64,000 nucleotides of DNA from Streptomyces sp. MMG1121 (GCF_001280015.1 NZ_LGDV01000195.1:1-64000), one strand, 5' to 3'; shown: positions 1 through 8,962, counted from the first letter of the stretch. A program made the numbers and translations. Notes: generated by a model not told the origin, from the sequence alone.

Positions 1-2
1 CC

Positions 3-755
3 CTACGCCCCCGCACCCCCGAACCGCCGCCCCACGTACTCATCGAACGTCACCTTCCCCACCGCCCCCTCCGGCGCCAGGTGTCCGCCCGCGCGGAAGG
101 CGCGGTACGTCGCGCCGAAGAGCGGTACCCGGGCCACGGGGCGGCGGTGGCCGGTCGCCTTGAGGTAGGCGTGGGCCAGGGAGTCGAGGGAGCGGATCTG
201 CGGGCCGCCCATGTCCGGTACCCGGCCGGCCGGTGCGGCGAGGGCCAACTCGGCCAGGCGGTCGGCCACTTCGGTCACCTCTACCGGCTGGTCCGGCACC
301 CCGGCCGGGACCAGCAGCACCGGCGGCTTGGCCAGGCCGCTCAGCAGCGTCACCAGCAGGTCGTGGAACTGGGTCGCGCGCAGCACCGTCCAGCCGAGCC
401 CCGACGCCTCGACCAGCCGCTCCACGGCGAGCTTGGACCGGTAGTAGCCGAACGGCACCCGGTCGACCCCGACGATGGAGATGTGGGCCAGATGGCCCAC
501 CCCGGCCCGCCGCGCCGCCGCGATCAGATGCCCGGCCGCCCGCTCGTCCCCGCCGCGCGGACTGCTCGCGCAGTGGACCACCGTCTCCACCCCCGCGAGC
601 GCGGCGTCGAGGCCTTCTGTGCCGGCCCGCAGATCGACGGCGTACGGCTGTGCGCGGCGGCTGAGCACCCGCACCTCGTGCCCGTCGGCCCGCAGCCGCT
701 GCGTCACGCGGCGGCCGAGCGTGCCGGTCCCGCCGGTCACCAGGATCGTGGTCAT
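3..755 (-). CDS. NAD(P)-binding SDR/NmrA-like oxidoreductase
   Basis: A 250-aa cytosolic Rossmann-fold protein. The N-terminus TILVTGGTGTLG (residues 3-14) is the GGxGxxG nucleotide-binding motif of atypical SDRs and NmrA-like proteins. A second family feature is the tyrosine/lysine pair in GYYRSKLAVE. No substrate can be read from the sequence. The frame stays open for 105 codons upstream, but that part is arginine/proline-rich and unlike any family member. ATG at 755 puts the Rossmann motif at the N-terminus and has a GGAGGG-type ribosome site about 11 nt upstream, so I chose it. The gene runs away from the riboflavin operon. The only recognisable promoter upstream is a chitinase-type element at about 1.1 kb, over 300 nt away. 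The family call is firm and the function is unknown. Confidence 0.88.
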   Translation of the reverse strand: MTTILVTGGTGTLGRRVTQRLRADGHEVRVLSRRAQPYAVDLRAGTEGLDAALAGVETVVHCASSPRGGDERAAGHLIAAARRAGVGHLAHISIVGVDRVPFGYYRSKLAVERLVEASGLGWTVLRATQFHDLLVTLLSGLAKPPVLLVPAGVPDQPVEVTEVADRLAELALAAPAGRVPDMGGPQIRSLDSLAHAYLKATGHRRPVARVPLFGATYRAFRAGGHLAPEGAVGKVTFDEYVGRRFGGAGA

Positions 756-1254
756 GCTGTTCCCGTCCCTCCGGACTCCGGGCGCCCCGGCCGGAGCACC
801 CCTCGTCAGGTCAGACCGAGCAGCCCCCGGAAGACGTGACATGCGCCGGCCGACCGCGATCTCCCGATGGGCGTGGCCGAACGCCTCGCGCGGCACGGGA
901 CGCTCATCCGTGGTTTCGACGGCACCGACCGGCGCCGCCGGAGCCCGTGGCGACCTCCGACGGCCTGCCGGGCCCGGGGTCGGCCGGAGTCGGCGGGAGC
1001 GGCCTGCGCGCGCCCTGGCGGTCCGGCGGCGGGCAAGGGCCGTCGTCACCGCCACCGGACCCGTCCGCACCCTAAAAGGACTAGACCAGCAGGGTCAATG
1101 GGTCCGGACCACCCTCAACCCGCCCTCTGAGCGCGGTAGTTGTACCGCTCGACCGCACCGCACAAGGGTGGCGACACGTGCTGTGAGGGAGCCCACACTC
1201 CTCACCTGTCTGGAGGACGGTCCGGCGTGGCACACTGGCCCTGTACCAGAAGCA
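756..1254. other. Non-coding gap between the oxidoreductase and the FMN riboswitch
   Basis: About 500 bp with no convincing gene. The open frames here have no ribosome sites or family features. The left half would be the leader of the oxidoreductase. The middle holds the orphan chitinase-type promoter at 1069-1111. The right part must contain the rib operon promoter, but I could not place a clear -35/-10 pair. Confidence 0.6.
1069..1111 (-). promoter_or_regulatory. Orphan chitinase-type promoter with DasR-like direct repeats
   Basis: Read on the minus strand this is TGGTCCGGACCC (1100-1111), a -35 TTGACC (1093-1098), TGGTCTAGTCCT (1077-1088) and a -10 TAGGGT (1069-1074), with an 18-nt spacer. 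The layout is the one known for Streptomyces chitinase promoters, where 12-bp direct repeats flank the -35 box. Nearly the same block precedes the chitinase at 18.6 kb. No chitinase lies downstream here. The next gene on this strand is the NmrA-like oxidoreductase, whose start is over 300 nt away. Confidence 0.7.
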
Positions 1255-1381
1255 GCGCACTCCGGGGTCGGTGAAAGTCCGAACCGGCGGTTACAGTCCG
1301 CGACCCGGTCGCTTCCAGCGGCCGGTTGACCAGGTGAAATTCCTGGACCGACGGTTAAAGTCCGGATGGGAGGCAGTGCGC
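1255..1381 (+). promoter_or_regulatory. FMN riboswitch (RFN element)
   Basis: The conserved RFN blocks appear in order: CGGGGTCGGTGAAAGTCC, ACCGGCGGT, GACCAGGTGAAATTCCTGG and CGACGGTTAAAGTCCGGATG. P1 is formed by GCGCACT (1255-1261) with AGTGCGC (1375-1381). The element lies 160 nt upstream of ribE. It is expected to repress the rib operon when FMN binds. Confidence 0.97.
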
Positions 1382-1414
1382 GGCGGGCGGGCACGTATGT
1401 CGTGCGCGTCGCCG
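1381..1414 (+). promoter_or_regulatory. GC-rich hairpin just 3' of the FMN aptamer (possible expression platform)
   Basis: Nested stems CGGCG/CGCCG (1381-1385 with 1410-1414) and GCACG/CGTGC (1391-1395 with 1401-1405) share their first base with the aptamer P1 helix. There is no U-tract. It could be a Rho-independent-like terminator or an anti-sequestering element. Further on, CCCGG (1501-1505) can pair with CCGGG (1534-1538) and enclose the AGGAGG ribosome site (1526-1531). The mechanism is inferred only from pairing. Confidence 0.35.
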
Positions 1415-1540
1415 TATCTGGACGCGTTCGCACGCGGACGGGTCCCCCTTCGGCGTCGCCCCGGTGTGCTCACTCGTACATTCTGTCGTCATCGACAGGC
1501 CCCGGAGTCCGTGCCCGAATGAGGCAGGAGGACCCGGGAA

Positions 1541-2149
1541 GTGTTCACCGGAATCGTCGAAGAGCTGGGTGAGATCACCGCCGTCGAGAACCTCGACGAC
1601 GCCTCCCGTTTCCGGCTCCGTGGCCCCGTCGTGACCAAGGGCGCGCAGCACGGCGACTCCATCGCCGTGAACGGGGTCTGTCTCACCGTCGTCGAGCACG
1701 AGGGCGACGAGTTCACCGCCGACGTCATGGCCGAGACCCTGAACCGCTCCAGCCTCGGCGTGCTCACCGTCGGCTCCCGCGTCAACCTGGAACGCCCCAT
1801 GGCGGTGGGCGCGCGCCTCGGCGGGCACATCGTGCAGGGCCACGTCGACGGCACCGGCGAGGTGCTGGAGCGCAAGCCCTCCGAGAACTGGGAGATCGTG
1901 AAGATCTCCCTCCCCGCCGACCTCGCCCGCTACGTGGTCGAGAAGGGCTCCATCACCGTCGACGGCATCAGCCTCACCGTCGTCGACGCCGGGCCGGACC
2001 ACTTCACCGTCAGCCTCATCCCGACCACCCTCGCCCTGACCACGCTCGGCGTGAAGCAGCCCGGCGACCCGGTCAACCTGGAGGTCGACGTCATTGCCAA
2101 GTACGTCGAGCGGCTCCTCGGCGACCGCGCCCAGGGGGCCGACCGGTGA
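1541..2149 (+). CDS. ribE: Riboflavin synthase alpha subunit
   Basis: A 202-aa protein that converts two 6,7-dimethyl-8-ribityllumazine molecules to riboflavin plus the pyrimidinedione. It starts with the diagnostic MFTGIVEE. Two tandem lumazine-binding barrels follow (about residues 1-95 and 97-195), the second opening with [13 protein letters not shown]. Translation starts at GTG 1541, with AGGAGG 9 nt upstream. It is the first gene of the riboswitch-controlled operon and its stop overlaps the ribM start (GTGA). Length and domain order are normal for the family. Confidence 0.98.
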   Translation: MFTGIVEELGEITAVENLDDASRFRLRGPVVTKGAQHGDSIAVNGVCLTVVEHEGDEFTADVMAETLNRSSLGVLTVGSRVNLERPMAVGARLGGHIVQGHVDGTGEVLERKPSENWEIVKISLPADLARYVVEKGSITVDGISLTVVDAGPDHFTVSLIPTTLALTTLGVKQPGDPVNLEVDVIAKYVERLLGDRAQGADR

Positions 2150-2787
2150 ACTGGCTGAACTCCCAGGCGTTCACCCTCTTCGGCCAGCACATCATCTGGT
2201 CGGACATGGTCGGCAACATCCTCGGGCTGATCACCCTCGCCCTCGGCTGGCGCCGCTCCCTGTGGACCTGGCCCGTGCAGTTCCTCTCCGGCCTCGTCCT
2301 CTTCGCCGCCTTCTACGGCCATCTGACCGGCAGCGCCGGCAAGCAGGCCGTCGTCATGGCCGTGGCGCTCTACGGCTGGTGGCAGTGGCAGCGGAACAAG
2401 AACCGGTCCGCGGACGGCCACATCGCCCCCCGCTTCGCCACCTGGCGCGAGCGCGCGGCCATGCTCGCCTTCGCCGCCGCCGGCACCGTCGCCGTCGCCC
2501 TGTTCTTCCAGGCGTACCCGAGCCTGTCCTGGGACCCCTGGCCCGACGCGTACATCTTCGTCGGCACCATCGTCGCCATGTACGCCCAGGCCAAGGGCAT
2601 GGTCGAGTTCTGGATCGCCTGGCTCCTCGTCGACCTCGTCGGCGTCCCCCTCAACTTCACCAACGGCTACGCCTTCTCCGGTTTCGTCTACGTCATCTAC
2701 GGCGCACTCGTCCTGTGGGGCATGCGCGACTGGTGGCTGCGCTCCCGCAAGAGCCCGCAGCCCGTCCTGGAAGGAGCGCCGGCATGA
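2146..2787 (+). CDS. ribM: PnuC-like riboflavin transporter RibM
   Basis: A 213-aa integral membrane protein of the PnuC family with about seven hydrophobic segments. Aromatic motifs include [22 protein letters not shown] and the C-terminal [17 protein letters not shown]. PnuC proteins import vitamins by facilitated diffusion. Members embedded in FMN-riboswitch operons of actinobacteria (RibM of Streptomyces davawensis and Corynebacterium) take up riboflavin, and the position between ribE and ribBA fits that. The GTG start overlaps the ribE stop and the end overlaps the ribBA start, so it is translationally coupled on both sides. A nicotinamide-riboside specificity is unlikely here. Confidence 0.92.
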   Translation: MNWLNSQAFTLFGQHIIWSDMVGNILGLITLALGWRRSLWTWPVQFLSGLVLFAAFYGHLTGSAGKQAVVMAVALYGWWQWQRNKNRSADGHIAPRFATWRERAAMLAFAAAGTVAVALFFQAYPSLSWDPWPDAYIFVGTIVAMYAQAKGMVEFWIAWLLVDLVGVPLNFTNGYAFSGFVYVIYGALVLWGMRDWWLRSRKSPQPVLEGAPA

Positions 2788-4073
2788 GCTCGGCATCCCT
2801 GCTCTACGACACCGACACCATCGAGAACTTCCGGCTCGACCCCGTCGAGCAGGCCGTCGCCGACATCGCCGCGGGCCGCCCGGTCGTGGTCGTGGACGAC
2901 GAGGACCGGGAGAACGAGGGCGACCTCGTCATCGCCGCCGAGAAGGCGACCCCCGAGATCGTCGCCTTCATGATGAGCGAGTGCCGGGGGCTGATCTGCG
3001 CCCCCATGGAGGGCGAGGAACTCGACCGGCTGCGCCTGCCGCAGATGGTCGAGGACAACACCGAGTCGATGAAGACCGCGTTCACCGTCTCCGTGGACGC
3101 CACCGCCGCGCACGGCGTGACCACCGGCATCTCCGCCGCCGACCGCGCCACCACGCTCCAGCTGCTGGCGAGCGGCACCGCCGAGCCCACCGACCTCGTG
3201 CGCCCCGGCCATGTCTTCCCGCTGCGCGCCCGGTCCGGCGGCGTCCTCGTCCGCAACGGCCACACCGAGGCCGCCGTCGACCTCGCCCGGCTCGCGGGCC
3301 TGCGCCCGGCCGGCGCCATCGTGGAGATCGCCGGCGAGGACGGCCGGATGCTGCGACTGCCCGAACTGATCCCGTTCGCCCGCAAGCACGGCCTGACGAT
3401 CATCTCCATCGAGGACCTGATCGCCTACCGCCGCGACAGCGAGCCCACCGTCCGCCGCGAGGCGGAGACCCGCCTGCCCACCCGGCACGGCACGTTCACC
3501 GCCTACGGCTACCGGTCCACCGTCGACGGCGTCGAACACGTCGCCCTCGTGCACGGCGAGATCGGCGACGGCGACGACGTCCTCGTCCGCGTCCACTCCG
3601 AATGCCTCACCGGCGACGTCTTCGGCTCCCTGCGCTGCGACTGCGGCCCCCAGCTGGACACCGCCCTGGAGCGCATCCAGGAGGAAGGCCGGGGAGTCGT
3701 GGTCTATCTGCGCGGACACGAGGGCCGCGGCATCGGCCTGCTGTCCAAGCTGCGCGCCTACGAACTGCAGGAGCAGGGCCGCGACACGCTCGACGCCAAC
3801 CTCGAACTCGGCCTGCCCGCCGACGCCCGGGACTACGGCGCAGGCGCCCGGATCCTCACCGACCTCGGCGTGCGCAGCATCCGGCTGATGACCAACAACC
3901 CGGACAAGACCGACGCGCTGCTGCGCCACGGCCTGAAGGTCACCGGCCGTGAGCCGATGCCGATCGAGGCCGGCGAGCACAACCTCCGGTATCTGCGCAC
4001 CAAGCGCGACCGGATGGGGCACGACCTGCCGTGGCTGGACACGCCCGCCGTGACAGCCTGCGGCAACCAGTAA
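2784..4073 (+). CDS. ribBA: Bifunctional 3,4-dihydroxy-2-butanone-4-phosphate synthase / GTP cyclohydrolase II
   Basis: A 429-aa fusion supplying both precursors of the lumazine ring. The N-terminal DHBP synthase half (about 20-215) has the acidic motif [11 protein letters not shown] at residues 38-48. The C-terminal GTP cyclohydrolase II half (about 220-415) has the zinc cysteines C274, C285 and C287 in [15 protein letters not shown], and the [10 protein letters not shown] active-site loop. The ATG at 2784 overlaps the ribM stop; longer reading of the frame would run back through ribM in another frame and is not real. Both halves look intact. Confidence 0.97.
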   Translation: MSSASLLYDTDTIENFRLDPVEQAVADIAAGRPVVVVDDEDRENEGDLVIAAEKATPEIVAFMMSECRGLICAPMEGEELDRLRLPQMVEDNTESMKTAFTVSVDATAAHGVTTGISAADRATTLQLLASGTAEPTDLVRPGHVFPLRARSGGVLVRNGHTEAAVDLARLAGLRPAGAIVEIAGEDGRMLRLPELIPFARKHGLTIISIEDLIAYRRDSEPTVRREAETRLPTRHGTFTAYGYRSTVDGVEHVALVHGEIGDGDDVLVRVHSECLTGDVFGSLRCDCGPQLDTALERIQEEGRGVVVYLRGHEGRGIGLLSKLRAYELQEQGRDTLDANLELGLPADARDYGAGARILTDLGVRSIRLMTNNPDKTDALLRHGLKVTGREPMPIEAGEHNLRYLRTKRDRMGHDLPWLDTPAVTACGNQ

Positions 4074-4097
4074 GCAAGAAGGCACTTAGGGAGAGAC

Positions 4098-4583
4098 GTG
4101 AGCGGCAAGGGTGCACCGGAGCTGTCCGTACGCAACGCGAGCGACCTCAGGGTCGCCGTCATCGCGGCGCAGTGGCACGAGCAGGTGATGGACGGTCTGG
4201 TGAACGGCGCCATGCGCGCCCTGCACGAACTGGGGATCGACGAGCCGACCCTGATCAGGGTCCCCGGCAGCTTCGAGCTGCCGGTCGCCGCCAAGGTCCT
4301 CGCGGGCCGCGGCTACGACGCGGTGGTCGCGCTCGGCGTCGTCATCCGCGGCGGCACCCCCCATTTCGACTACGTGTGCCAGGGCGTCACCCAGGGCCTG
4401 ACGCAGGTCAGCATCGAGACCGGCGTCCCCGTCGGCTTCGGCGTGCTCACCTGTGACACCGAGGAGCAGGCCCTGGACCGGGCCGGCATCGAGGGCTCGA
4501 ACGAGGACAAGGGGCACGAGGCGGTGACCGCCGCGGTGGCGACCGCGGCGACGCTGCGCTCAGTATCCGAACCCTGGCACTAG
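4098..4583 (+). CDS. ribH: 6,7-dimethyl-8-ribityllumazine synthase
   Basis: A 161-aa lumazine synthase that condenses the ribBA-derived butanone phosphate with the ribitylaminopyrimidine. Family motifs are [26 protein letters not shown] and the C-terminal [13 protein letters not shown]. It starts at GTG 4098 behind AGGGAGAG, 24 nt after ribBA. This completes ribE-ribM-ribBA-ribH. The deaminase/reductase gene (ribG/ribD) is not in the window and must be elsewhere. Confidence 0.97.
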   Translation: MSGKGAPELSVRNASDLRVAVIAAQWHEQVMDGLVNGAMRALHELGIDEPTLIRVPGSFELPVAAKVLAGRGYDAVVALGVVIRGGTPHFDYVCQGVTQGLTQVSIETGVPVGFGVLTCDTEEQALDRAGIEGSNEDKGHEAVTAAVATAATLRSVSEPWH

Positions 4584-4617
4584 GTCGGCCGTCGCAACGG
4601 CTAGGGTGGGGCACACC

Positions 4618-4890
4618 ATGTCCAAGAAGACGTTCGAGGAGCTCTTCACCGAGCTCCAGCACAAGGCCGCCCACGGCGATCCCGCCACTTCCCGCACCGC
4701 AGAGCTGGTCGGCAAGGGCGTCCATGCCATCGGCAAGAAGGTCGTCGAAGAGGCCGCCGAGGTCTGGATGGCCGCCGAGTACGAGGGCAAGGAAGCGGCC
4801 GCCGAGGAGATCTCGCAGCTGCTGTACCACGTTCAGGTGATGATGGTCGCCCGCGGGATCTCCCTGGACGACGTCTACGCCCACCTGTAA
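4618..4890 (+). CDS. hisE: Phosphoribosyl-ATP pyrophosphatase
   Basis: A 90-aa all-alpha MazG-like enzyme for the second step of histidine synthesis. The metal-binding motif is [18 protein letters not shown] use ATG 4618 (MSKKTFEEL); an in-frame GTG 12 nt earlier would add only MGHT. A -10-like TAGGGT (4602-4607) ends 10 nt before the ATG, so a very short leader and a promoter separate from rib are possible, but no good -35 is visible. The hisG gene follows after 49 nt. Confidence 0.95.
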   Translation: MSKKTFEELFTELQHKAAHGDPATSRTAELVGKGVHAIGKKVVEEAAEVWMAAEYEGKEAAAEEISQLLYHVQVMMVARGISLDDVYAHL

Positions 4891-4939
4891 GCCCATCAGC
4901 TCACCCAGCACACCCCATCACGCAAAGGAAGCCGACCTC

Positions 4940-5788
4940 ATGCTGCGCATCGCCGTCCCCAACAAGGGTTCCCTGTCCGGCCCTGCGGCGGACATGCTGC
5001 ATGAGGCTGGCTACCAGCAGCGCCGCGAGTCCAAGGAGCTGCGGATCGTCGACCCGGAGAACGAGGTCGAGTTCTTCTACCTCCGCCCCCGCGACATCGC
5101 GATCTACGTCTCTTCCGGCCGGCTCGACATCGGCATCACCGGCCGCGACCTGCTGATCGACTCCGGTGCCGACGCCGAGGAGATCCTGCCGCTCGGCTTC
5201 GCCCGCTCCACCTTCCGCTTCGCCGCCAAGCCCGGCACGGCGAACGGCGTCGAAGACCTCAAGGGCAGGACGGTCGCCACCTCCTACGAGGGCATCGTGG
5301 CCAAGCACCTCGCCGACAGCGGCATCGACGCCTCCGTCGTCCACCTCGACGGCGCCGTGGAGACCGCGATCGAGCTGGGCGTCGCCGAGGTCATCGCCGA
5401 CGTCGTCGAGACCGGCACCAGCCTGCGCAACGCCGGTCTGGAGGTCTTCGGCGAGCCGATCATGAAGTCCGAGGCGATCGTCATCCGCCGCACCGGCGCC
5501 GACGCCGAGGAACCGAAGGTCCAGCAGTTCCTGCGCCGCCTCCAGGGCGTCCTGGTCGCGCGGACGTACGTGATGATGGACTACGACTGCCGGGTCGAGC
5601 AGCTGGAGAAGGCCGTCGCGCTCACCCCAGGCCTGGAGTCCCCGACCGTCTCCCCGCTGCACAACGAGGGCTGGGTCGCGGTCCGCGCCATGGTCCCCGC
5701 CAAGGAGGCGCAGCGGATCATGGACGACCTCTACTCCATCGGCGCCCGCGCCATCCTGACGACGGCCATCCACGCCTGCCGCCTTTGA
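4940..5788 (+). CDS. hisG: ATP phosphoribosyltransferase, long form
   Basis: A 282-aa first enzyme of histidine synthesis, joining ATP and PRPP. It begins MLRIAVPNKGSLSGPA and carries the PRPP-loop region EVIADVVETGTSLRNAGLE. A C-terminal regulatory HisG_C domain (about 210-282) makes it the hexameric, histidine-feedback-inhibited long form that needs no HisZ. The ribosome site is AAAGGAAG, 7-13 nt upstream of ATG 4940. It is paired with hisE, as is normal in streptomycetes. Confidence 0.97.
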   Translation: MLRIAVPNKGSLSGPAADMLHEAGYQQRRESKELRIVDPENEVEFFYLRPRDIAIYVSSGRLDIGITGRDLLIDSGADAEEILPLGFARSTFRFAAKPGTANGVEDLKGRTVATSYEGIVAKHLADSGIDASVVHLDGAVETAIELGVAEVIADVVETGTSLRNAGLEVFGEPIMKSEAIVIRRTGADAEEPKVQQFLRRLQGVLVARTYVMMDYDCRVEQLEKAVALTPGLESPTVSPLHNEGWVAVRAMVPAKEAQRIMDDLYSIGARAILTTAIHACRL

Positions 5789-5802
5789 GGGGTACGCCAG
5801 CG

Positions 5803-6258
5803 ATGTCCGACACTCCCGTCCTTCCCGTCACCTTCCGGCCGGGCCACACCCGGGCGATCCTGCTCACCGCCGGTGTGGTGATCTTCCTGACCATCTCCGC
5901 GATCGGGCTGCTGCTGGAGCAGCTCGGCCCCGGGGAGCGGCTCAGCTTCGTCGTCACCGGCGCGCTCGTCTTCTGGGTGCTGACCCTGCTCGCCCGGGTG
6001 CGCGTCGACGCCGACGAGTCCGGCGTCACCGTGGTGAACATCGCCAGCAAGCGGCGTCTGGACTGGGCGGAGATCGTTCAGGTGAACCTCCGTCCGGGCG
6101 ACCCGTGGGTGTTCCTCAACCTCAGCGACGGCACCAGCCTGCCCGCGCTCGGCATCCAGCCGGGCATCGCCAAGCAGCGCGCCATCGCCGACGCGCGGGC
6201 CCTGCGGGCGCTCGCCGAGGCCCGCTCGACGGTCTCCGGAGCCGACGAGCGAGGCTGA
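5803..6258 (+). CDS. PH domain-containing membrane protein
   Basis: A 151-aa protein with two hydrophobic helices (about 18-40 and 47-67), then a compact bacterial PH-like domain (DESGVTVVNIASKRRLDWAEIVQVNL...). It ends in a helix rich in Ala and Arg. The topology is a short N-terminal membrane anchor with a cytosolic PH-like domain; the ligand is unknown. A TTG at 5785 overlapping the hisG stop is possible, but ATG 5803 with GAGGGG upstream is better. It is conserved next to hisG in Streptomyces but has no known histidine role. Confidence 0.85.
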   Translation: MSDTPVLPVTFRPGHTRAILLTAGVVIFLTISAIGLLLEQLGPGERLSFVVTGALVFWVLTLLARVRVDADESGVTVVNIASKRRLDWAEIVQVNLRPGDPWVFLNLSDGTSLPALGIQPGIAKQRAIADARALRALAEARSTVSGADERG

Positions 6259-6315
6259 CCCGGGGGCGGATCCGGGCTCACTCGGGGACAGATCGGGGCT
6301 GACTCGGGGGCGCCC
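6253..6315. repeat. Three imperfect 22-bp tandem repeats
   Basis: Units start at 6253, 6275 and 6297, each beginning GGCTSAC and containing a run CYCGGGG. The first unit covers the stop codon of the PH-domain gene. The third is incomplete. There is no coding function. They may be slippage products or a weak structured 3' end. Confidence 0.55.
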
Positions 6316-6504
6316 ACCCTGCCCGAGCGGCCCTGTCTTGATTAATCTGGTGCCGGAGGCCTTTTCGCTGCGCCTCCGCCCCTGCGCGCCGCCCGGCGCC
6401 CAGGGGTTCCTGCTACCCGAGGAGTGACTCCCTCCAGCGATGGACGGATCGTCCTGTAGTACCTGCGCCGCCCCCACCCGACATACCGGGAAGGCGGCGG
6501 CATC

Positions 6505-7839
6505 GTGACCACCTCTCTGCTGCTCCTCGCAGCGGCCCTCCTGCTGATCCTCGCCAACGGCTTCTTCGTGGCGGCCGAGTTCGGCCTGGTGACGGTCGAG
6601 CGCCCGGAGGCCGAGAAGGCCGCCGCCGACGGCGACCGACGCGCCCGTACGGTCGTGGAGTCGCTCAAGGAGCTGTCCTTCCAGCTCTCCGGCACCCAGC
6701 TCGGCATCACCATCACCTCCCTGGTCGTCGGCATGCTCGCCGAACCGGCCCTGGCCGGGCTGCTGCACGGCCCGTTCGCCGCGCTCGGCCTGCCCGACGG
6801 TGCCGTCTCCGGCATAGCCGTGGTCGTCGGCATGCTGCTGGCCTCCGCGATCCAGATGGTCATCGGCGAGCTGGTGCCCAAGAACTGGGCCGTGTCCAAG
6901 CCGCTCCAGGTCGCCCGGTTCGTGGCCGGCCCGCAGCACCACTTCTCGCGCCTGTTCCGGCCGGTGATCGCCGCGCTCAACACGGTCGCCAACCGGCTCG
7001 TGCGTGCCCTCGGCGTGGAACCGGCCGAGGAGCTGGCCTCCGCCCGCACCCCGGGCGAACTCGTCTCCCTGGCCCGGCACTCCGCCCGGGCCGGCGCCCT
7101 GGAACAGGACACCGCCGACCTGTTCGTACGCACCCTGTCCCTGGGCGAGCTGACCGCGCAGCACGTCATGACCCCCCGTGTGAAGGTCAGCGCCCTGCAG
7201 GACTCGGCCACCGCCGAGGACGTCGTCAACCTCACCCGGGCCACCGGCCTGTCCCGCTTCCCCGTCTACCGGGAGAAGATCGACGAGATCGTCGGCATGG
7301 CCCACCTCAAGGACGCCCTCGCCGTCCCGGTGTACGACCGGCTGCGCACCCCGGTGAGCCGCATCGCCCGCAAGGCGCTGCTGGTCCCCGAGACCCTGCC
7401 GGTCCAGCCCCTGCTCGCCCGGCTCCGCTCCGAGCAACCCATCGCGGTCGTCGTCGACGAGTACGGCGGCACGGCCGGCGTGGTCACCCTGGAGGACATC
7501 GTCGAGGAACTCGTCGGCGAGGTCCGCGACGAGCACGACGGACAGGACGCTCCCGAGCTGGCCGCCGCCCCGCCCGAGGACGGCAGGCCCGCCTGGGACG
7601 TGGACGGCAGCTGCCGCGTCGACATCCTCCAGCGCATAGGCCTGGACGTGCCCGAGGGGCCGTACGAGACCGTCGCCGGCCTGGTCGCCGACCTGCTCGG
7701 CCGTATCCCGGCCCCCGGCGACCGGGCCGAACTGCCCGGCTGGCGGGTCTCGGTCCGCCAGGTCGGCCACTACCGCGCCGAACGGGTCCGCCTGGTCAGG
7801 ACGGCCCCGGCGGCCCCGGTCATGGAGGCCGCCCGATGA
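6505..7839 (+). CDS. CNNM/HlyC-CorC-type membrane protein (DUF21-CBS-CorC_HlyC)
   Basis: A 444-aa protein. The N-terminal DUF21 transmembrane domain (about 1-190) contains LILANGFFVAAEFGLV and the GELVPKNWA motif typical of CNNM/CorC divalent-cation transporters. A CBS pair (about 205-335) and a C-terminal CorC_HlyC domain (about 350-430) follow. The family is linked to magnesium or cobalt export; the name hemolysin is historical. GTG 6505 follows a purine-rich ribosome site. The stop overlaps the next gene (ATGA), so the two proteins are co-translated and probably associate. Confidence 0.93.
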   Translation: MTTSLLLLAAALLLILANGFFVAAEFGLVTVERPEAEKAAADGDRRARTVVESLKELSFQLSGTQLGITITSLVVGMLAEPALAGLLHGPFAALGLPDGAVSGIAVVVGMLLASAIQMVIGELVPKNWAVSKPLQVARFVAGPQHHFSRLFRPVIAALNTVANRLVRALGVEPAEELASARTPGELVSLARHSARAGALEQDTADLFVRTLSLGELTAQHVMTPRVKVSALQDSATAEDVVNLTRATGLSRFPVYREKIDEIVGMAHLKDALAVPVYDRLRTPVSRIARKALLVPETLPVQPLLARLRSEQPIAVVVDEYGGTAGVVTLEDIVEELVGEVRDEHDGQDAPELAAAPPEDGRPAWDVDGSCRVDILQRIGLDVPEGPYETVAGLVADLLGRIPAPGDRAELPGWRVSVRQVGHYRAERVRLVRTAPAAPVMEAAR

Positions 7840-8909
7840 GCGTTCTCCAACTGGTCTTCGCCGCGCTGCTCGTGCTCGCCAACGGCTTCTTCGTCGGCGC
7901 CGAGTTCGCGCTCGTCTCCGTGCGCCGCAGCCAGATCGAACCGCTGGGTACGGCGAGGGCCCGCCAGGTGTTGTACGGCCTGGAGCGCCTGCCGCAGATG
8001 ATGGCCGCGGCCCAGTTCGGCATCACCATGTGCTCCCTGACGCTCGGTGCGGTCGCCGAGCCGACGGTGGCGCGGCTGCTGGAGCCGGTCTTCGAGGCGG
8101 TGCGGCTGCCCGACGGCATGGTCCATCCGCTGGGCTATGTGATCGCCCTGATGGCGGTGGTCTTCTTCCACCTGGTCATCGGCGAGATGGTGCCGAAGAA
8201 CCTCGCGATGGCGGCCCCCGAGAAGGCGGCGCTCTGGCTCAGCCCGGGTCTCGTCTACTTCGCCCGCCTGTGCAAGCCGATCACGGTCGCCCTCGGCGCC
8301 TGTGCCCAGGCCATCCTGCGCCTGTTCCGGGTCGAGCCCAAGGACGAGGTGGAGGCGGTCGTCACCAGTGAGCAGCTCAACCGCCTGCTGGAGGATTCCG
8401 GCCAGGCCGGCCTGCTCGACCCCGAGGAGCGGGAACGCCTGGAGGACGCCCTGGAACTGGGCTCGCGCCTGGTGACGGACGTCCTGCTGCGCCGGGAGTC
8501 CCTGGTCACCGTGACCCCTGCGGTCACCCCGGGCGAGATCGTCGAGCTGACGGCCCGCACGGGCTACTCCCGCTTCCCGGTCTCGGCGACGGACCACGGC
8601 CCCTTCATGGGCTACGTCCACGTCAAGGACGTCCTGGACCTGGAGCACTCCGACCGTGCCGTCCCGCAGCACGTGTGGCGCCCCATGGCCACCCTGCGGG
8701 CCGAGCTGCCGCTCGACGACGCCCTGACGGTGATGCGCCGGGCGGCGACCCACCTGGCCCAGGTGGCCGACGCCGCCGGCAAGGTGCTGGGGCTGGTCGC
8801 CCTGGAGGACGTACTGGAGCTGCTGGTGGGCGAGGTACGGGACCCGGCGCACCGGGAGATGCCGGAGCCGCGGGTGAGCGGGGAGCCGGAGGGAGTGCTC
8901 GCCACGTAG
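7836..8909 (+). CDS. Second CNNM/HlyC-type membrane protein (DUF21-CBS)
   Basis: A 357-aa paralogue of the preceding gene. It has the same DUF21 start (VLANGFFVGAEFALVSVRR) and GEMVPKNLA motif, and a CBS pair at about 210-335. It lacks the C-terminal CorC_HlyC domain. ATG 7836 overlaps the upstream stop by 4 bp. A full-length gene followed by a shorter paralogue suggests a heteromeric transporter, which is an inference. Confidence 0.92.
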   Translation: MSVLQLVFAALLVLANGFFVGAEFALVSVRRSQIEPLGTARARQVLYGLERLPQMMAAAQFGITMCSLTLGAVAEPTVARLLEPVFEAVRLPDGMVHPLGYVIALMAVVFFHLVIGEMVPKNLAMAAPEKAALWLSPGLVYFARLCKPITVALGACAQAILRLFRVEPKDEVEAVVTSEQLNRLLEDSGQAGLLDPEERERLEDALELGSRLVTDVLLRRESLVTVTPAVTPGEIVELTARTGYSRFPVSATDHGPFMGYVHVKDVLDLEHSDRAVPQHVWRPMATLRAELPLDDALTVMRRAATHLAQVADAAGKVLGLVALEDVLELLVGEVRDPAHREMPEPRVSGEPEGVLAT

Positions 8910-8917
8910 TCCGTTGC

Positions 8918-8962
8918 CGGCTCCGCCGCCGGGAGGCAGGTCGCGCCCGCGCGGCGGAGCCG
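8918..8962. terminator. Convergent bidirectional terminator
   Basis: A 12-bp perfect stem, CGGCTCCGCCGC (8918-8929) with GCGGCGGAGCCG (8951-8962). It lies between the ends of the CBS-protein operon and the convergent EccA-like gene. Confidence 0.75.

Noticed and set aside
756..1070. N-terminal extension of the oxidoreductase to 1070
   Set aside because: 105 Arg/Pro-rich residues with no family similarity. The Rossmann motif belongs at the N-terminus, and ATG 755 has a ribosome site.
2697..4085. Long minus-strand open frame across ribBA
   Set aside because: A GC-bias shadow: no ribosome site, repetitive Val/Gly/Asp composition, and fully antisense to a certain gene. The same applies to the other long antisense frames over rib, his, CBS, SMC and choline genes.
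6253..6315. CRISPR-like repeat array
   Set aside because: Units are directly adjacent without spacers and imperfect, and there are no cas genes.
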